Part shown: positions 53,669 through 62,482 of the stretch, piece by piece | Numbering within the stretch: the stretch's first letter is position 1 | How the letters are laid out: each line of letters begins with the position of its first letter | Assembly (NCBI GenBank): GCA_947503005.1 | Contig: CANNCA010000001.1 | Coordinates: 558,001 to 622,000 of the forward strand | Direction of reading: 5' to 3' | Length of the DNA: 64,000 nt | DNA from: an uncultured Flavobacteriaceae bacterium | GTDB lineage: Bacteria > Bacteroidota > Bacteroidia > Flavobacteriales > Flavobacteriaceae | Notes under the pieces: generated by a model | What the model was told of the DNA's origin: nothing | Seen by the model: only the letters and a program-made list of their open reading frames with translations | Database searches by the model: none | Made by a program: the position numbers and the translations under genes

Positions 53669-54943
53669 TTAAACAGCATTTTTACGGTTGTAGTAAACTA
53701 TGGCTATTACCGTTGTAACTACAAAAAACAAAAGTAACAATGATATTTCAGGAACTAGTTCGCTTAGGCCAACATTTCTAAGGAAAACATCGTAAAACGC
53801 CTCTAATCCCCAATTCATTGGTGACATTTTCGAGAGTGCCTGCATAAACTTAGGCATGGCAAAAACGGGTACCCAAACGCCCCCGATAGCGGCTAAAATA
53901 ACTACAAAAGTCGCTCCGAAAGGAGCAGATTGCTCTTGACTTTTGGCGATGGTACCCAATAATAATCCAAGACCTACCGCTGCTAGACCGGCAAAAAAAG
54001 CAACCACGAATAATAAGGGTAATCTCCCGGATACATCAAGTTTAGGTAACCCTAAAAAAGGAAACAAATAAATGCCGACCAATAACATCAATGCAAACTG
54101 AATTAAGGAAACGGAAAGGAAGACGATGGCTTTTCCGCCTAAAACAGTACCGTAAGAAACCGGATGTGTTCGCAAGCGGACGAAAGTCCCTTGATTTTTC
54201 TCATTCACCATATTAATTGAAAGTGGAAGAATAATAAAAAAGATGGCAAAAAGCGTCCAAGCGGGAATATTATGCTGCGTAGAATTCGGAATCAAAGCCT
54301 TTTTACCGGCATTAGGAATGATTTCCTTAAAAGTGATGAACGACTCGGTATCGAAAATTTGTTCTGTCGGATCGTCCGAAATCTGTTCTTGAAAAGCTTT
54401 GTAAATGGCCTGTGTCTCTATTTTCGATACCATTTGGTCAATACCACTTTTGATAGAGTTCCTGAAGGAAAACTGGGTTGCAGGGTCAAAATAGAGTTTA
54501 ACTTCCTTAGTTTGAAGTATGGTGGTTTTATGAGGGAGGGAATCCTCAATTGCGCCGAATTGAGCTAGAATACCATCCACGTTTTCAGAAACTTTTTGAT
54601 TCAGGTCTTTCGATAGGTTCTCAGGTATTATAATAGCTAATTGATATTTTCCATTTTGTATCAACTCTTGAACAAGTTTTTCGTTTGATTGTTCTGATAG
54701 TTCGAACATTTTGGAAGATTTCAGATTTTCCAGAATGTTCTGAGAAACTTCTCCTTTATCATTATCCACCACAATGATCGGAATCTTGTTTTGTTTGATG
54801 GTATTGAAAGTGCTGTCTTGAATCAAGGTAATCGTAATGACCAAAAGCAAAGGCATTAGAAATAAAACCGCTAAACCGCCGATGTCTCGCGTTAGGAGTA
54901 AAAACTCTTTGTATGCGCTAGCTAGAAGTTTATGCATAATCAC
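53669..54943 (-). CDS. ABC-2 type transporter permease
   Basis: A 424-residue permease with one N-terminal helix (about 20-40), a large extracytoplasmic domain (about 45-235) and five C-terminal helices including WTLFAIFFIILPLSINM. This is the type V / YhgE-ABC-2 layout that exports lipids, polyketides or drugs. It overlaps the ATPase gene by 14 bp (an alternative ATG at 54937 shortens the overlap). In this setting it likely moves the pigment, its halves or an acyl precursor across the inner membrane. Confidence 0.85.
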   Translation of the reverse strand: MIMHKLLASAYKEFLLLTRDIGGLAVLFLMPLLLVITITLIQDSTFNTIKQNKIPIIVVDNDKGEVSQNILENLKSSKMFELSEQSNEKLVQELIQNGKYQLAIIIPENLSKDLNQKVSENVDGILAQFGAIEDSLPHKTTILQTKEVKLYFDPATQFSFRNSIKSGIDQMVSKIETQAIYKAFQEQISDDPTEQIFDTESFITFKEIIPNAGKKALIPNSTQHNIPAWTLFAIFFIILPLSINMVNEKNQGTFVRLRTHPVSYGTVLGGKAIVFLSVSLIQFALMLLVGIYLFPFLGLPKLDVSGRLPLLFVVAFFAGLAAVGLGLLLGTIAKSQEQSAPFGATFVVILAAIGGVWVPVFAMPKFMQALSKMSPMNWGLEAFYDVFLRNVGLSELVPEISLLLLFFVVTTVIAIVYYNRKNAV

Positions 54944-55673
54944 GTAGGGCTTTACCGGTTTTTTCTAAAAAGACATCTTCCAAATTGCCGGCACCGTTGT
55001 GCTCGGCTATCAATTTTTTAGGTTCGCCTTGACAAACAATAGTTCCGTGGTCGATAATGGCGACCCGTGAACAGAACTCTTCGGCCTCGTTCAAATGATG
55101 GGACGTATAAATAATCGTCGTGCCTTTGGCATTTAATTGTTTTAAATGCTCGATAATAACATTTCTAGATTGCACATCGACACCTACCGTAGGTTCATCT
55201 AAGAATAAAACCTTGGGCTTGTGCAGTATTCCGGCGATGAGGTTAATGCGCCTTTTCATTCCCCCGGAATACGTTTTTATTTTCTTATTGGCGAATTCTG
55301 AGAGTCCTAACGTTTCTAGATGCCCTTGAATGTCATTCTGCAAATCGGACTTCTGAATACCGTACATACTGCCGAAATACATCAAATTTTCCTTTGCTGT
55401 CAGCGTAGGATAAAGTGCATATTCTTGGGGAACGGTACCAATGAATTGTTTCAATTCTTTTTGATGGTCTTTATAGTTCATGCCATCGATAGAAAAAGAG
55501 CCGGAAGTTGGTTTTAACAGCGAACTCAACATCGATATCAAAGTTGTTTTACCGGCACCATTCGGACCGAGTAAACCGAAAATCTCACCCTCGTTAATGG
55601 TTAAATTCAAATCATTCACCGAAAATATTTCGGCGCCTTTGTACTTTTTTGAAAGTTGGTTGATTTGAATCAT
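54930..55673 (-). CDS. ABC transporter ATP-binding protein
   Basis: A 247-residue ATPase with Walker A GPNGAGKTT, signature TYSGGMKRR, Walker B LFLDEPTVGVD and the SHHLNEAE His loop. It powers the permease encoded directly downstream. Same strand and 14-bp overlap indicate a fixed pair. Drug/lipid-exporter type rather than import type, as there is no binding protein. Confidence 0.92.
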   Translation of the reverse strand: MIQINQLSKKYKGAEIFSVNDLNLTINEGEIFGLLGPNGAGKTTLISMLSSLLKPTSGSFSIDGMNYKDHQKELKQFIGTVPQEYALYPTLTAKENLMYFGSMYGIQKSDLQNDIQGHLETLGLSEFANKKIKTYSGGMKRRINLIAGILHKPKVLFLDEPTVGVDVQSRNVIIEHLKQLNAKGTTIIYTSHHLNEAEEFCSRVAIIDHGTIVCQGEPKKLIAEHNGAGNLEDVFLEKTGKALRDYA

Positions 55674-55720
55674 TAGCCCCCTTAATTCCCAAAATGGGAA
55701 AATATTAGAATTTACGTTTG

Positions 55721-56716
55721 TTACACGGCTTTCTTCAATGTTTTGAAAAAGAGTTCTTCCCTTTTGGCAATAGCATCCAATTGATCGGCAATTTTGTTAT
55801 ATCCATCACTTTCTGCGCTTCTGTTCTTGTAAATTCGGGAGGCATCCACGGCAAAATCACGCCATTGATCCCCGATTTCGGTCATTTGTTGCGATAGTTC
55901 GAGAAGGCCGTTGTTGTTCAATAGTTTTCCTGCTTCTTGAAGAAATGCGGCATAGATATAGCGAAAGCCACCACCACCTGTTCCGATTTCTTCTTGCATG
56001 CGGACGATTTGACCTAAATAATGGTTCGTATGTTTCGCACCTATTTTATTGGGCCATTTTCGAATATTACTTGCTACCCATTTCATCGCCTTAACGCCAA
56101 CGATGGGAACCGGGGCTGTCATATCGCGACAGGTTTGTTTGATACCTTTTACTATGGCCTTTTCAAGTTCTAACTCTTGCGGAAAAGCAACAGGATAATA
56201 AATATGCCCTTTGGGTGCGAATGCTCCTTTTGCAAACCGAACCTTTTCCAGTTGTTTTTCCGTTAGGGTGGTCGTATGTTCCATAACAGGATCACTAATA
56301 AGATATTGGCCGCCATCTTTCCCATAGACTACCATGTTGTGGGCATTGAAATGAAAACGGTATTCATCCGGAAAATAGATAAGATTGTAAACACCCACTT
56401 GTAATCCTACGGGATTATTGTTCCTGAGGTTTTCATCCAAACGTTCTTTGGCCACTATCGGATTTTTAAACTTTTCGCGTTTCACTTTGACGCCTACCCT
56501 TTTGGCAAACCGGTTAAAAATGAGGCCTGGTAGTACGCGATACGTAAATACAGGTGCATGGTCTACTTTTATAAAAGGAAGGTAACTGAACAAAAGCCCC
56601 GATCCAATACCAAAGACCATGGGTTCGCTAACGTCGAAACCGTTGTGTCTCATAAGGTTTGACACAACACCATTTTCGCAATGGGCGGATTGGTTATGCT
56701 TGAAATCTATTTGCAT
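55721..56716 (-). CDS. BtrH-like acyl-ACP acyltransferase-type protein
   Basis: A 331-residue protein beginning with the BtrH N-terminal-domain signature HCENGVVSNLM, where the Cys is the probable nucleophile; the partner His may be in FHFNAHNMVVYG and Asp in LISDPVMEH. BtrH moves an acyl group from an ACP to an amine in butirosin synthesis. In this cluster a related enzyme could join the aryl-polyene acyl group to the dialkylresorcinol, the ester link typical of flexirubins; this is inference. The N-terminal domain is complete; the C-terminal half is helical. Confidence 0.72.
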   Translation of the reverse strand: MQIDFKHNQSAHCENGVVSNLMRHNGFDVSEPMVFGIGSGLLFSYLPFIKVDHAPVFTYRVLPGLIFNRFAKRVGVKVKREKFKNPIVAKERLDENLRNNNPVGLQVGVYNLIYFPDEYRFHFNAHNMVVYGKDGGQYLISDPVMEHTTTLTEKQLEKVRFAKGAFAPKGHIYYPVAFPQELELEKAIVKGIKQTCRDMTAPVPIVGVKAMKWVASNIRKWPNKIGAKHTNHYLGQIVRMQEEIGTGGGGFRYIYAAFLQEAGKLLNNNGLLELSQQMTEIGDQWRDFAVDASRIYKNRSAESDGYNKIADQLDAIAKREELFFKTLKKAV

Positions 56717-56718
56717 GC

Positions 56719-57120
56719 TTAGTCTTTGATATGTTGTAGGTCTTCAACGGAAACATCAAAAACCTCTGCATATTTTTGTAATGTTTTGTTCGTTAGTTTT
56801 TTAAAAACGGAAGGTTTGAAATGACGTTTCACTCGCCATTTCCACATGCCAACGTAACTCGCAAGAATGGGTAAATCCATCTTATTGAGCTCCATGTAAT
56901 ATTCCAAAGGACTGCTTTCATTCTTTAGAACCTTTTCTTTGGCAGCGGCTACCCGTTCTTCAATTTGTTTGATCGCGTTATCAAGTGCTATGGTTTTGGG
57001 ATCCCAACCAGTGCTTAGCTCAGTGGTATACTCGCCATTTTCATCTACTGCATAGTACATTTCACGAATATTCGCTTTCTCCAGTTTGCTCTCATCTTGG
57101 GGTACCTCATTTTTTTTCAT
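56719..57120 (-). CDS. Uncharacterised pigment-cluster protein with HTH-like tail
   Basis: A 133-residue protein. The first 90 residues are charged and helical; the last 30 (LTNKTLQKYAEVFDVSVEDL) resemble the final helices of XRE-type helix-turn-helix domains. No full HTH domain is visible, so DNA binding is uncertain. It lies 2 bp from the BtrH-like gene and overlaps the hotdog gene by 4 bp. It could be a small regulator or a scaffold; neither is shown. Confidence 0.55.
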   Translation of the reverse strand: MKKNEVPQDESKLEKANIREMYYAVDENGEYTTELSTGWDPKTIALDNAIKQIEERVAAAKEKVLKNESSPLEYYMELNKMDLPILASYVGMWKWRVKRHFKPSVFKKLTNKTLQKYAEVFDVSVEDLQHIKD

Positions 57121-57581
57121 CGCGGTACTTCATGAATTAAGAAGTTAAAAGTACAATCTACAACTAAATCATCATTTCTAAAAGTTGTGGATGATATGGT
57201 GCACATGGTCATGTCTCCAGTATCGAATCTATTGATCAGTGTGGCTTTTGTGACGAGTAGGTTGCCAATTTTTGGGAGTAGAAAAACCTCCGCTTTTTTG
57301 ATAGCACTTATGTAACCCACAACTTTGTTGCCAATACCTTTTATATCATCATCCTTAAAAAAGTCTTGGCCTGTTATTGAGGAGCACGTCTGGGCGGCAA
57401 GTTCGATTAATCCCCCTTCGGTGAATTCTCCCTTTATATTCGTAAAAATGTTTTCGGAAGTAACTTCAAAATGAGTTTCTACGGATTCTCCATCAAGATA
57501 GGGAGTTTTACATTGCATCAGCATAGGCGGCCGATGAGGTAAAAAGTGCTTAATTTCAATATTATAGCGAGGTTTTCGCAT
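57117..57581 (-). CDS. ApeP-like hotdog dehydratase-type protein (His replaced)
   Basis: A 154-residue hotdog protein of the ApeP/FabZ-like group with FLPHRPPML near the start and the GLIELAAQ helix that holds the conserved Glu. Where dehydratases have the catalytic His ahead of this helix (GHFP in FabZ), it has GEFTEG. It therefore probably works with another hotdog subunit, such as the ApeI-like product that keeps the His. It overlaps the small HTH-tail gene by 4 bp. Confidence 0.7.
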   Translation of the reverse strand: MRKPRYNIEIKHFLPHRPPMLMQCKTPYLDGESVETHFEVTSENIFTNIKGEFTEGGLIELAAQTCSSITGQDFFKDDDIKGIGNKVVGYISAIKKAEVFLLPKIGNLLVTKATLINRFDTGDMTMCTISSTTFRNDDLVVDCTFNFLIHEVPR

Positions 57582-57588
57582 GATGCCT

Positions 57589-58026
57589 TTATTTTGCCAA
57601 TGCGGTTTTCATTTCACTGCGCGCAATTATTTTTCCTTCACACTCCACTTTTGCTTCGACCAAAGTTACGTTCATGATATCATGCAAAATCTCAACGGTG
57701 GTGGTCAACTCTTGGGAAATCTTAGGCACTTCAAAAACTTCTGCCGTTTTTATCGCTCCGATATAGCCGGTAGGGGCGGGTTTTTCTGCAAGGTAATATT
57801 TATATCCTGTGTGTAATGCTGTGGTCTGGGCCATATTTTCGATAAGTCCGGGTGCTGAAAAATGACTGTATGTAGTTAAAATATTTCCCTTTGAGATGGT
57901 AAAACCCGAAACTATTTTCTTTTCGGAATAATAAAGTAGTTTGTCTACCATTACGAAAGGTTTTCGCTGAGGAATCAATCCTAATAAAAAACTTTCGTCG
58001 GTAATCTCATGCTCCAAAAGATTCAT
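57589..58026 (-). CDS. Second ApeP-like hotdog protein
   Basis: A 145-residue hotdog protein with LIPQRKPFVMVDKLL and the GLIENMAQTTA helix with the conserved Glu. It is related to the 57117-57581 product but has His in the segment before the helix (YSHFSAPG), so it may be the more complete of the pair. It should act in dehydrating 3-hydroxyacyl-ACP or in binding the chain. It directly abuts the DarB gene on one side and lies 7 bp from its paralogue on the other. Confidence 0.72.
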   Translation of the reverse strand: MNLLEHEITDESFLLGLIPQRKPFVMVDKLLYYSEKKIVSGFTISKGNILTTYSHFSAPGLIENMAQTTALHTGYKYYLAEKPAPTGYIGAIKTAEVFEVPKISQELTTTVEILHDIMNVTLVEAKVECEGKIIARSEMKTALAK

Positions 58027-59160
58027 TTAGCAGACAGTTAAGTATGCGTACATATATGAAAAACGGGCACTTTCAGGAACGTGGAGCAGTATTTTGTCGC
58101 CTTTTTTCAAACGACCTGATTCTACCAGTTCATCGAGCATTACATAAATGGAAGCAGCACCGATGTTTCCAATATCTTCAAGATTTAAAAACCACTTTTC
58201 CCAAGGCATCTCTACGCCTTGCTTTTTCATCTCATCATAAAGGCCTTGCTTGAAATAATAGGAAGATATATGTGGTAAATAATAATCTACGTCATCTGGG
58301 CCAATATCATGTTTTTGGTAGGTCTGTTTTAAGCTATCGACTCCTTTCACAAGAATATTATCACCCAAAAGCCTTGTATCTTGTTTCATAGCGAACAATG
58401 ACTTTTTACCCCATTCTTCTGCAGGAAATTCGCTCCAAGGCGTCAAATGGCCATCAGGTTCTTTATCAGCTCCTGCGTACATACAAGTTTCCATTTCATT
58501 GGCATACGAATAGCCATCCATCCATTCTATTTTCAATGGTGTCTCACCTTTTGGTTCGTTTTCTAGGAGAACGGCTCCCGCACCATCGGAAAGCATCCAT
58601 CGTAAAAATTCTTTATTGAAGGCGAGAATTGGGCTATCCTCCAATTCTTTCAAATGATCTACTTCATTAGCAAAGACTTCGGCCTTCATCCAAGATGATG
58701 TTCGCTCTGAACCAGCACATGCAGCATTTTTTACCTGGCCCGTCATCACAGAAAGGTAACCATATTTCAATGCATTCATTCCAGAACAGCAGGCGCCTGA
58801 GGGTGAATTGATTTCAATGTTGCCATTCTTCAAAAAGCCATGAACCATTGAAGCATGTGAAGGTAAAATCTGATCTGGACTGGAGGTTCCACAAGACAAT
58901 AATTCAATATCATTTTTGGAGAAACTCCCATCGCATAATAGGGCAATTGCTTCGGCCGCGAGCTGTGCATTGTTATGGGTAACATTGCCATTTTCATCAA
59001 TAGCGTAGTATCTTTTCTTTATCTTGTTGTTTCTCAGGACAATTCTTCGGGCTTTGGAAACTTGCCCGTTAATGACACCCAATTTCTCTTCCATTTGCTC
59101 GTTGTCAACGGGCTCATTGGGCATGAACTTTGAAATTCTCGTAATATATACGTCCTTCAT
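58027..59160 (-). CDS. darB: 3-oxoacyl-ACP synthase III of dialkylresorcinol synthesis (DarB)
   Basis: A 377-residue KAS III/DarB protein with the Cys-His-Asn triad: PSGACCSGMNAL, YYLPHISSYY and DIGNIGAASIY. DarB condenses two beta-keto acyl chains to a cyclohexanedione that DarA aromatises to a dialkylresorcinol. It is directly adjacent to darA, the usual arrangement. This pair is the clearest marker that the cluster makes a flexirubin-type pigment. Confidence 0.9.
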   Translation of the reverse strand: MKDVYITRISKFMPNEPVDNEQMEEKLGVINGQVSKARRIVLRNNKIKKRYYAIDENGNVTHNNAQLAAEAIALLCDGSFSKNDIELLSCGTSSPDQILPSHASMVHGFLKNGNIEINSPSGACCSGMNALKYGYLSVMTGQVKNAACAGSERTSSWMKAEVFANEVDHLKELEDSPILAFNKEFLRWMLSDGAGAVLLENEPKGETPLKIEWMDGYSYANEMETCMYAGADKEPDGHLTPWSEFPAEEWGKKSLFAMKQDTRLLGDNILVKGVDSLKQTYQKHDIGPDDVDYYLPHISSYYFKQGLYDEMKKQGVEMPWEKWFLNLEDIGNIGAASIYVMLDELVESGRLKKGDKILLHVPESARFSYMYAYLTVC

Positions 59161-59162
59161 TA

Positions 59163-60086
59163 CTACTCCTTTAAAAGCACACTGGAATAATATTCCTTAT
59201 CCTTCTTTCTTTGGCGGGTGGTGGGCAAATAAGTCAGCAAAAATACAATAAAAACTATCGGTGCTATGACCCAGATTGCAAATTTCAAATAAAATTTGAA
59301 GAATCCAATCCATTTCAAGCGTGATGGGTGACCGGGCCCTCCTTTTTTGATGAGTAGATTCGCCCACTTTGAAAAGACAATGTTACCTCTTTCATCTGTC
59401 TTAATCAAATACGGATTTATATCAACCGCGTCTAAAACTAGTAAGTCGGCCTGTAGGTTTTCAAAATTCCCTGTCAATAAAGCTTCTCTTATTGGTTTTC
59501 CAAACCTAGAGGCGTTTTCAATTTCTGTGTCTGAAACTCCTGGCTTCGGGAATATACCCCACATTCGGTCTTTGTTGCCGGAGAACATCCAATGTTCTAT
59601 TGTAATTACACTAATATGGTTGATGTGGCGGTCGACCAATGCGATATGACCCACAAGTTTGGCCTTGTTGTTCACTAAAAGTCGTTTCACTTTTTCCTGA
59701 GCCATAATCCACATGTTGCGGCACGCTACTACGGTCAAAATGGGAGTATCTTTCAGAAGGGTCTTGGCTTCTTTTGACTTCAAAAAGGAGTTGATCGCCG
59801 GGGAAGGGGTAAGAAACCAAACTTGATACCCTAAAATAATCAAATCGTATTTCTTCTCCAGTATTTCTTGTTTTGGCGGATGAATTTCAACAGGGATTTG
59901 CAGAAAAGACTCAGGAAAAGTATCATAAAACCTGTTCTTTGTCCATGGAAAAGGAAAAGGTTCTTTAAGGTTTATTCTGTAATATGAAATGTTGACCTCA
60001 CTATCTCCGAGAGTCGCAGTGATATTCTTGAGAATGTCGAGCAATTGCCCACTTTGGGTGTAGTATACTACGAGAACTTCTTTCAT
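59163..60086 (-). CDS. darA: Dialkylresorcinol condensing enzyme (DarA)
   Basis: A 307-residue protein with an N-terminal flavodoxin-like segment (VVYYTQSGQLLDIL) that would bind FMN, a QVWFLTPSPAIN stretch and one hydrophobic C-terminal helix (about 262-285) that likely anchors it to the membrane. DarA is the aromatase that oxidises the DarB product to the 2,5-dialkylresorcinol. The start overlaps the LpxL-like gene by 4 bp and the end is 2 bp from darB. Confidence 0.88.
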   Translation of the reverse strand: MKEVLVVYYTQSGQLLDILKNITATLGDSEVNISYYRINLKEPFPFPWTKNRFYDTFPESFLQIPVEIHPPKQEILEKKYDLIILGYQVWFLTPSPAINSFLKSKEAKTLLKDTPILTVVACRNMWIMAQEKVKRLLVNNKAKLVGHIALVDRHINHISVITIEHWMFSGNKDRMWGIFPKPGVSDTEIENASRFGKPIREALLTGNFENLQADLLVLDAVDINPYLIKTDERGNIVFSKWANLLIKKGGPGHPSRLKWIGFFKFYLKFAIWVIAPIVFIVFLLTYLPTTRQRKKDKEYYSSVLLKE

Positions 60087-60970
60087 ACTTTCTTCCTATC
60101 GTCCCAAAAATCGAAATAATTGAACCATTGTAAGGGGTATTTCTTTAAAATCCATTCCATACTTTGTGTGTATTCTTTCAATAAGCCTTGGGCATCACGT
60201 GCTTTGAATTGTGCGGTTCGCGCATAAAGATCATAATGTCGTTTGGGGCCTTTCATGAAATATACAAAGAGTACGGGCATGTTCAAGCGTGATGCCAATA
60301 AATAAGGACCTACTGGAAACCGGGCTTCTTTACCTAAAAAAACCTCATTTAGTGTTTTGCTTCCAGGCATGTATCTGTCCCCAGTAAAAACAACCAAGCC
60401 ACCTTCATCGATGGCCTTATGTATCTCAAAAATATGGGACATGTCCTCTTTAACAACTATGAACTTTAGATGTGACTTCACAGAAATCCGGTCCATATAT
60501 TCTTGTATATTCTGATGCTCGGCCATGGTAGTAACCATACTGATTTTTGAAATAGAATAGCGGTCTTCCAAGAAATAATGCGAAATTTCAAAATTACCAA
60601 CATGGCCACTTATTAAAATTCCACCTTGATTTTTTTTCAATAGATCGTCAATATGCTCAATACCATCGTGGGTGTAGGTAAACTTATCTCTAAGGCCCGT
60701 GGATATGGCAACTTTATCGGTCAAAGTTTTTCCAAAGGTATAATAGCTTTGGTAAACATTGATGAAGCTTTTCCATCTTGGCAATTTATGTCTTTTTCGA
60801 AAATAGTTATAGGTGTCCTTATTGCTTCTTGGAGAAAACAAGACGTAATAGAAAATAACGAATCGAAGTAGAAAGTAGGCGGCAGGAATGCCAAAAGTTT
60901 TAAGAAAATTGATGTAGATTTTATACCCTAAAAGGGTGCCTCTTGATTTTCCTTCCCATTCCGCTGCCAT
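60083..60970 (-). CDS. LpxL/HtrB-like acyltransferase
   Basis: A 295-residue membrane-associated acyltransferase with one N-terminal helix and the H-x4-E motif in ISGHVGNFEIS, then FTGDRYMPGSKT and a PVGPYLLA segment, as in LpxL-type lauroyl/myristoyl transferases. In an aryl polyene or flexirubin cluster such enzymes are thought to move the polyene from ACP to a lipid or to the resorcinol. It overlaps darA. A role in ordinary lipid A synthesis cannot be excluded but its location argues against it. Confidence 0.8.
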   Translation of the reverse strand: MAAEWEGKSRGTLLGYKIYINFLKTFGIPAAYFLLRFVIFYYVLFSPRSNKDTYNYFRKRHKLPRWKSFINVYQSYYTFGKTLTDKVAISTGLRDKFTYTHDGIEHIDDLLKKNQGGILISGHVGNFEISHYFLEDRYSISKISMVTTMAEHQNIQEYMDRISVKSHLKFIVVKEDMSHIFEIHKAIDEGGLVVFTGDRYMPGSKTLNEVFLGKEARFPVGPYLLASRLNMPVLFVYFMKGPKRHYDLYARTAQFKARDAQGLLKEYTQSMEWILKKYPLQWFNYFDFWDDRKKV

Positions 60971-60992
60971 TATTGGGTTTTATGAACGTATG

Positions 60993-61241
60993 TTATCCTA
61001 ATTTGCGTTCTATGAGATCATAAAAGTCTTTGAGGGTAATAACATTAACGAAATCCTCGCCCACTAATTTTATTCCAAAATTGCTTTCGACTGCAACAAC
61101 AAGGTCAACAAAGTCAAGACTGTCAAGACCCAAGGTGTCTTTAAGATTCGCGCCAGGAGCGATTGCATCTTCCTCAACCTCGAATTCATCAATGAGAAAA
61201 TCGTCGATTTTTTCTATAATAACTTCTTTAGTCATCATCAC
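60993..61241 (-). CDS. Acyl carrier protein (second)
   Basis: An 82-residue ACP with the attachment Ser in TLGLDSLDFVDL and a very acidic first half (EEDAIAPG). Differs clearly from the ACP at 50107, so each ACP may serve a different chain (starter, polyene or alkyl). It is followed 4 bp earlier in the transcript by the ketosynthase gene and stands 22 bp from the LpxL-like gene. Confidence 0.92.
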   Translation of the reverse strand: MMMTKEVIIEKIDDFLIDEFEVEEDAIAPGANLKDTLGLDSLDFVDLVVAVESNFGIKLVGEDFVNVITLKDFYDLIERKLG

Positions 61242-61245
61242 TTTC

Positions 61246-62466
61246 CTAAGCTAGCTTTTTTACGATTAAAGCGGAATTGGTACCCCCAAAACCGAATGAA
61301 TTGGACAAAAATACGTCAATTTTTTTATTTAATGTTTGCGAAACAAGATTAAGCTTTTTAGAGTTTTCATCAGGATTTTCAAGATTTATATTAGGTGCCA
61401 CAAATGAATGTTGCATCATCAACATTGAATAAATAATTTCGCTTGCACCGGCCATCCAACATTCATGACCGGTCATTGATTTGGTTGAACTAACGGGTGG
61501 GTTGGTTTCGCCAAATACCTCAAATATTGCTTGCGCCTCATTGGCATCACCAACAGGGGTCGATGTTGCATGGGCATTCACATAATCAATAGCTCCAGCA
61601 TCAATATTGGCATCTTCCAGAGCACGTCGCATTGCTCTTGATGGCCCTTCAACATTTGGAGTTGATATATGGTCACCGTTAGATGAAAAACCATATCCTA
61701 TTACCTCTCCTAATATAGGAGCTCCCCGCTTAAACGCAGATTCGTAACTTTCAAGAATTAGGGTAGCTCCACCACCACTTGGCACCAAACCATTACGAGC
61801 GGTATCAAAAGGGCGTGATGCTTTTTCAGGGGCATCTTCATGCATGGCAAAAACACCTAGTCCATCAAAACTGCCCATGGCCAAATGATTGATTTCTTGG
61901 GCACCACCGGTAATGATACAATCTTGTAAGCCACTTTTGATGAGATGATAGCCCATTCCGATGGAATGTGAGCCACTTGCACAAGCAGCGCTAATGGTCA
62001 AGTTGATACCTCTTAACTTAAAAATAGTAGACAGGTTCATGGTAATCGTAGAATTCATGGCCTTAAAAATTGCTCCCGAACCTACCAGAGTAGTATCTTT
62101 CTTTTCCCTGATTTTGTCATTGGATTCAATTACCGCTTTAGCGGTACTATCATTACCATAAATTATTCCTACTTCATTGGTTGCAAAGAAATCATCATCG
62201 ATTTGGGCATTCTTTAAAGCTTCCAACGTGGCAACATAAGCGTAAGCACCTTCTTCGCCCAGACTCATGCGTTGTCTTCTTGATAATAGGTCTTTCAAAT
62301 CAGGTTCTTCTACCATACCGGTCAAGGCAGATCGAAAACCCGATTCGGCCCTTAGGTCATCATAGATAATTCCAGATCTACCATTATAGAGCGACGTTCT
62401 TACTTCTTCTAGGTTTTTACCTATGCAAGAATAGATGCCCATTCCTGTGATAACAACTCTCCTCAT
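61246..62466 (-). CDS. 3-oxoacyl-ACP synthase (FabF-type)
   Basis: A complete 406-residue ketosynthase with TISAACASGSHS, NAHATSTPVGD and STKSMTGHE. FabF-like and a likely chain extender or ApeR-type partner. It is next to the ACP and to the FabG gene, forming a small condensing-reducing module. The three complete ketosynthases in the cluster differ from each other in sequence, suggesting distinct tasks. Confidence 0.88.
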   Translation of the reverse strand: MRRVVITGMGIYSCIGKNLEEVRTSLYNGRSGIIYDDLRAESGFRSALTGMVEEPDLKDLLSRRQRMSLGEEGAYAYVATLEALKNAQIDDDFFATNEVGIIYGNDSTAKAVIESNDKIREKKDTTLVGSGAIFKAMNSTITMNLSTIFKLRGINLTISAACASGSHSIGMGYHLIKSGLQDCIITGGAQEINHLAMGSFDGLGVFAMHEDAPEKASRPFDTARNGLVPSGGGATLILESYESAFKRGAPILGEVIGYGFSSNGDHISTPNVEGPSRAMRRALEDANIDAGAIDYVNAHATSTPVGDANEAQAIFEVFGETNPPVSSTKSMTGHECWMAGASEIIYSMLMMQHSFVAPNINLENPDENSKKLNLVSQTLNKKIDVFLSNSFGFGGTNSALIVKKLA

Positions 62467-62482
62467 GAATCCTTGTTAACTA

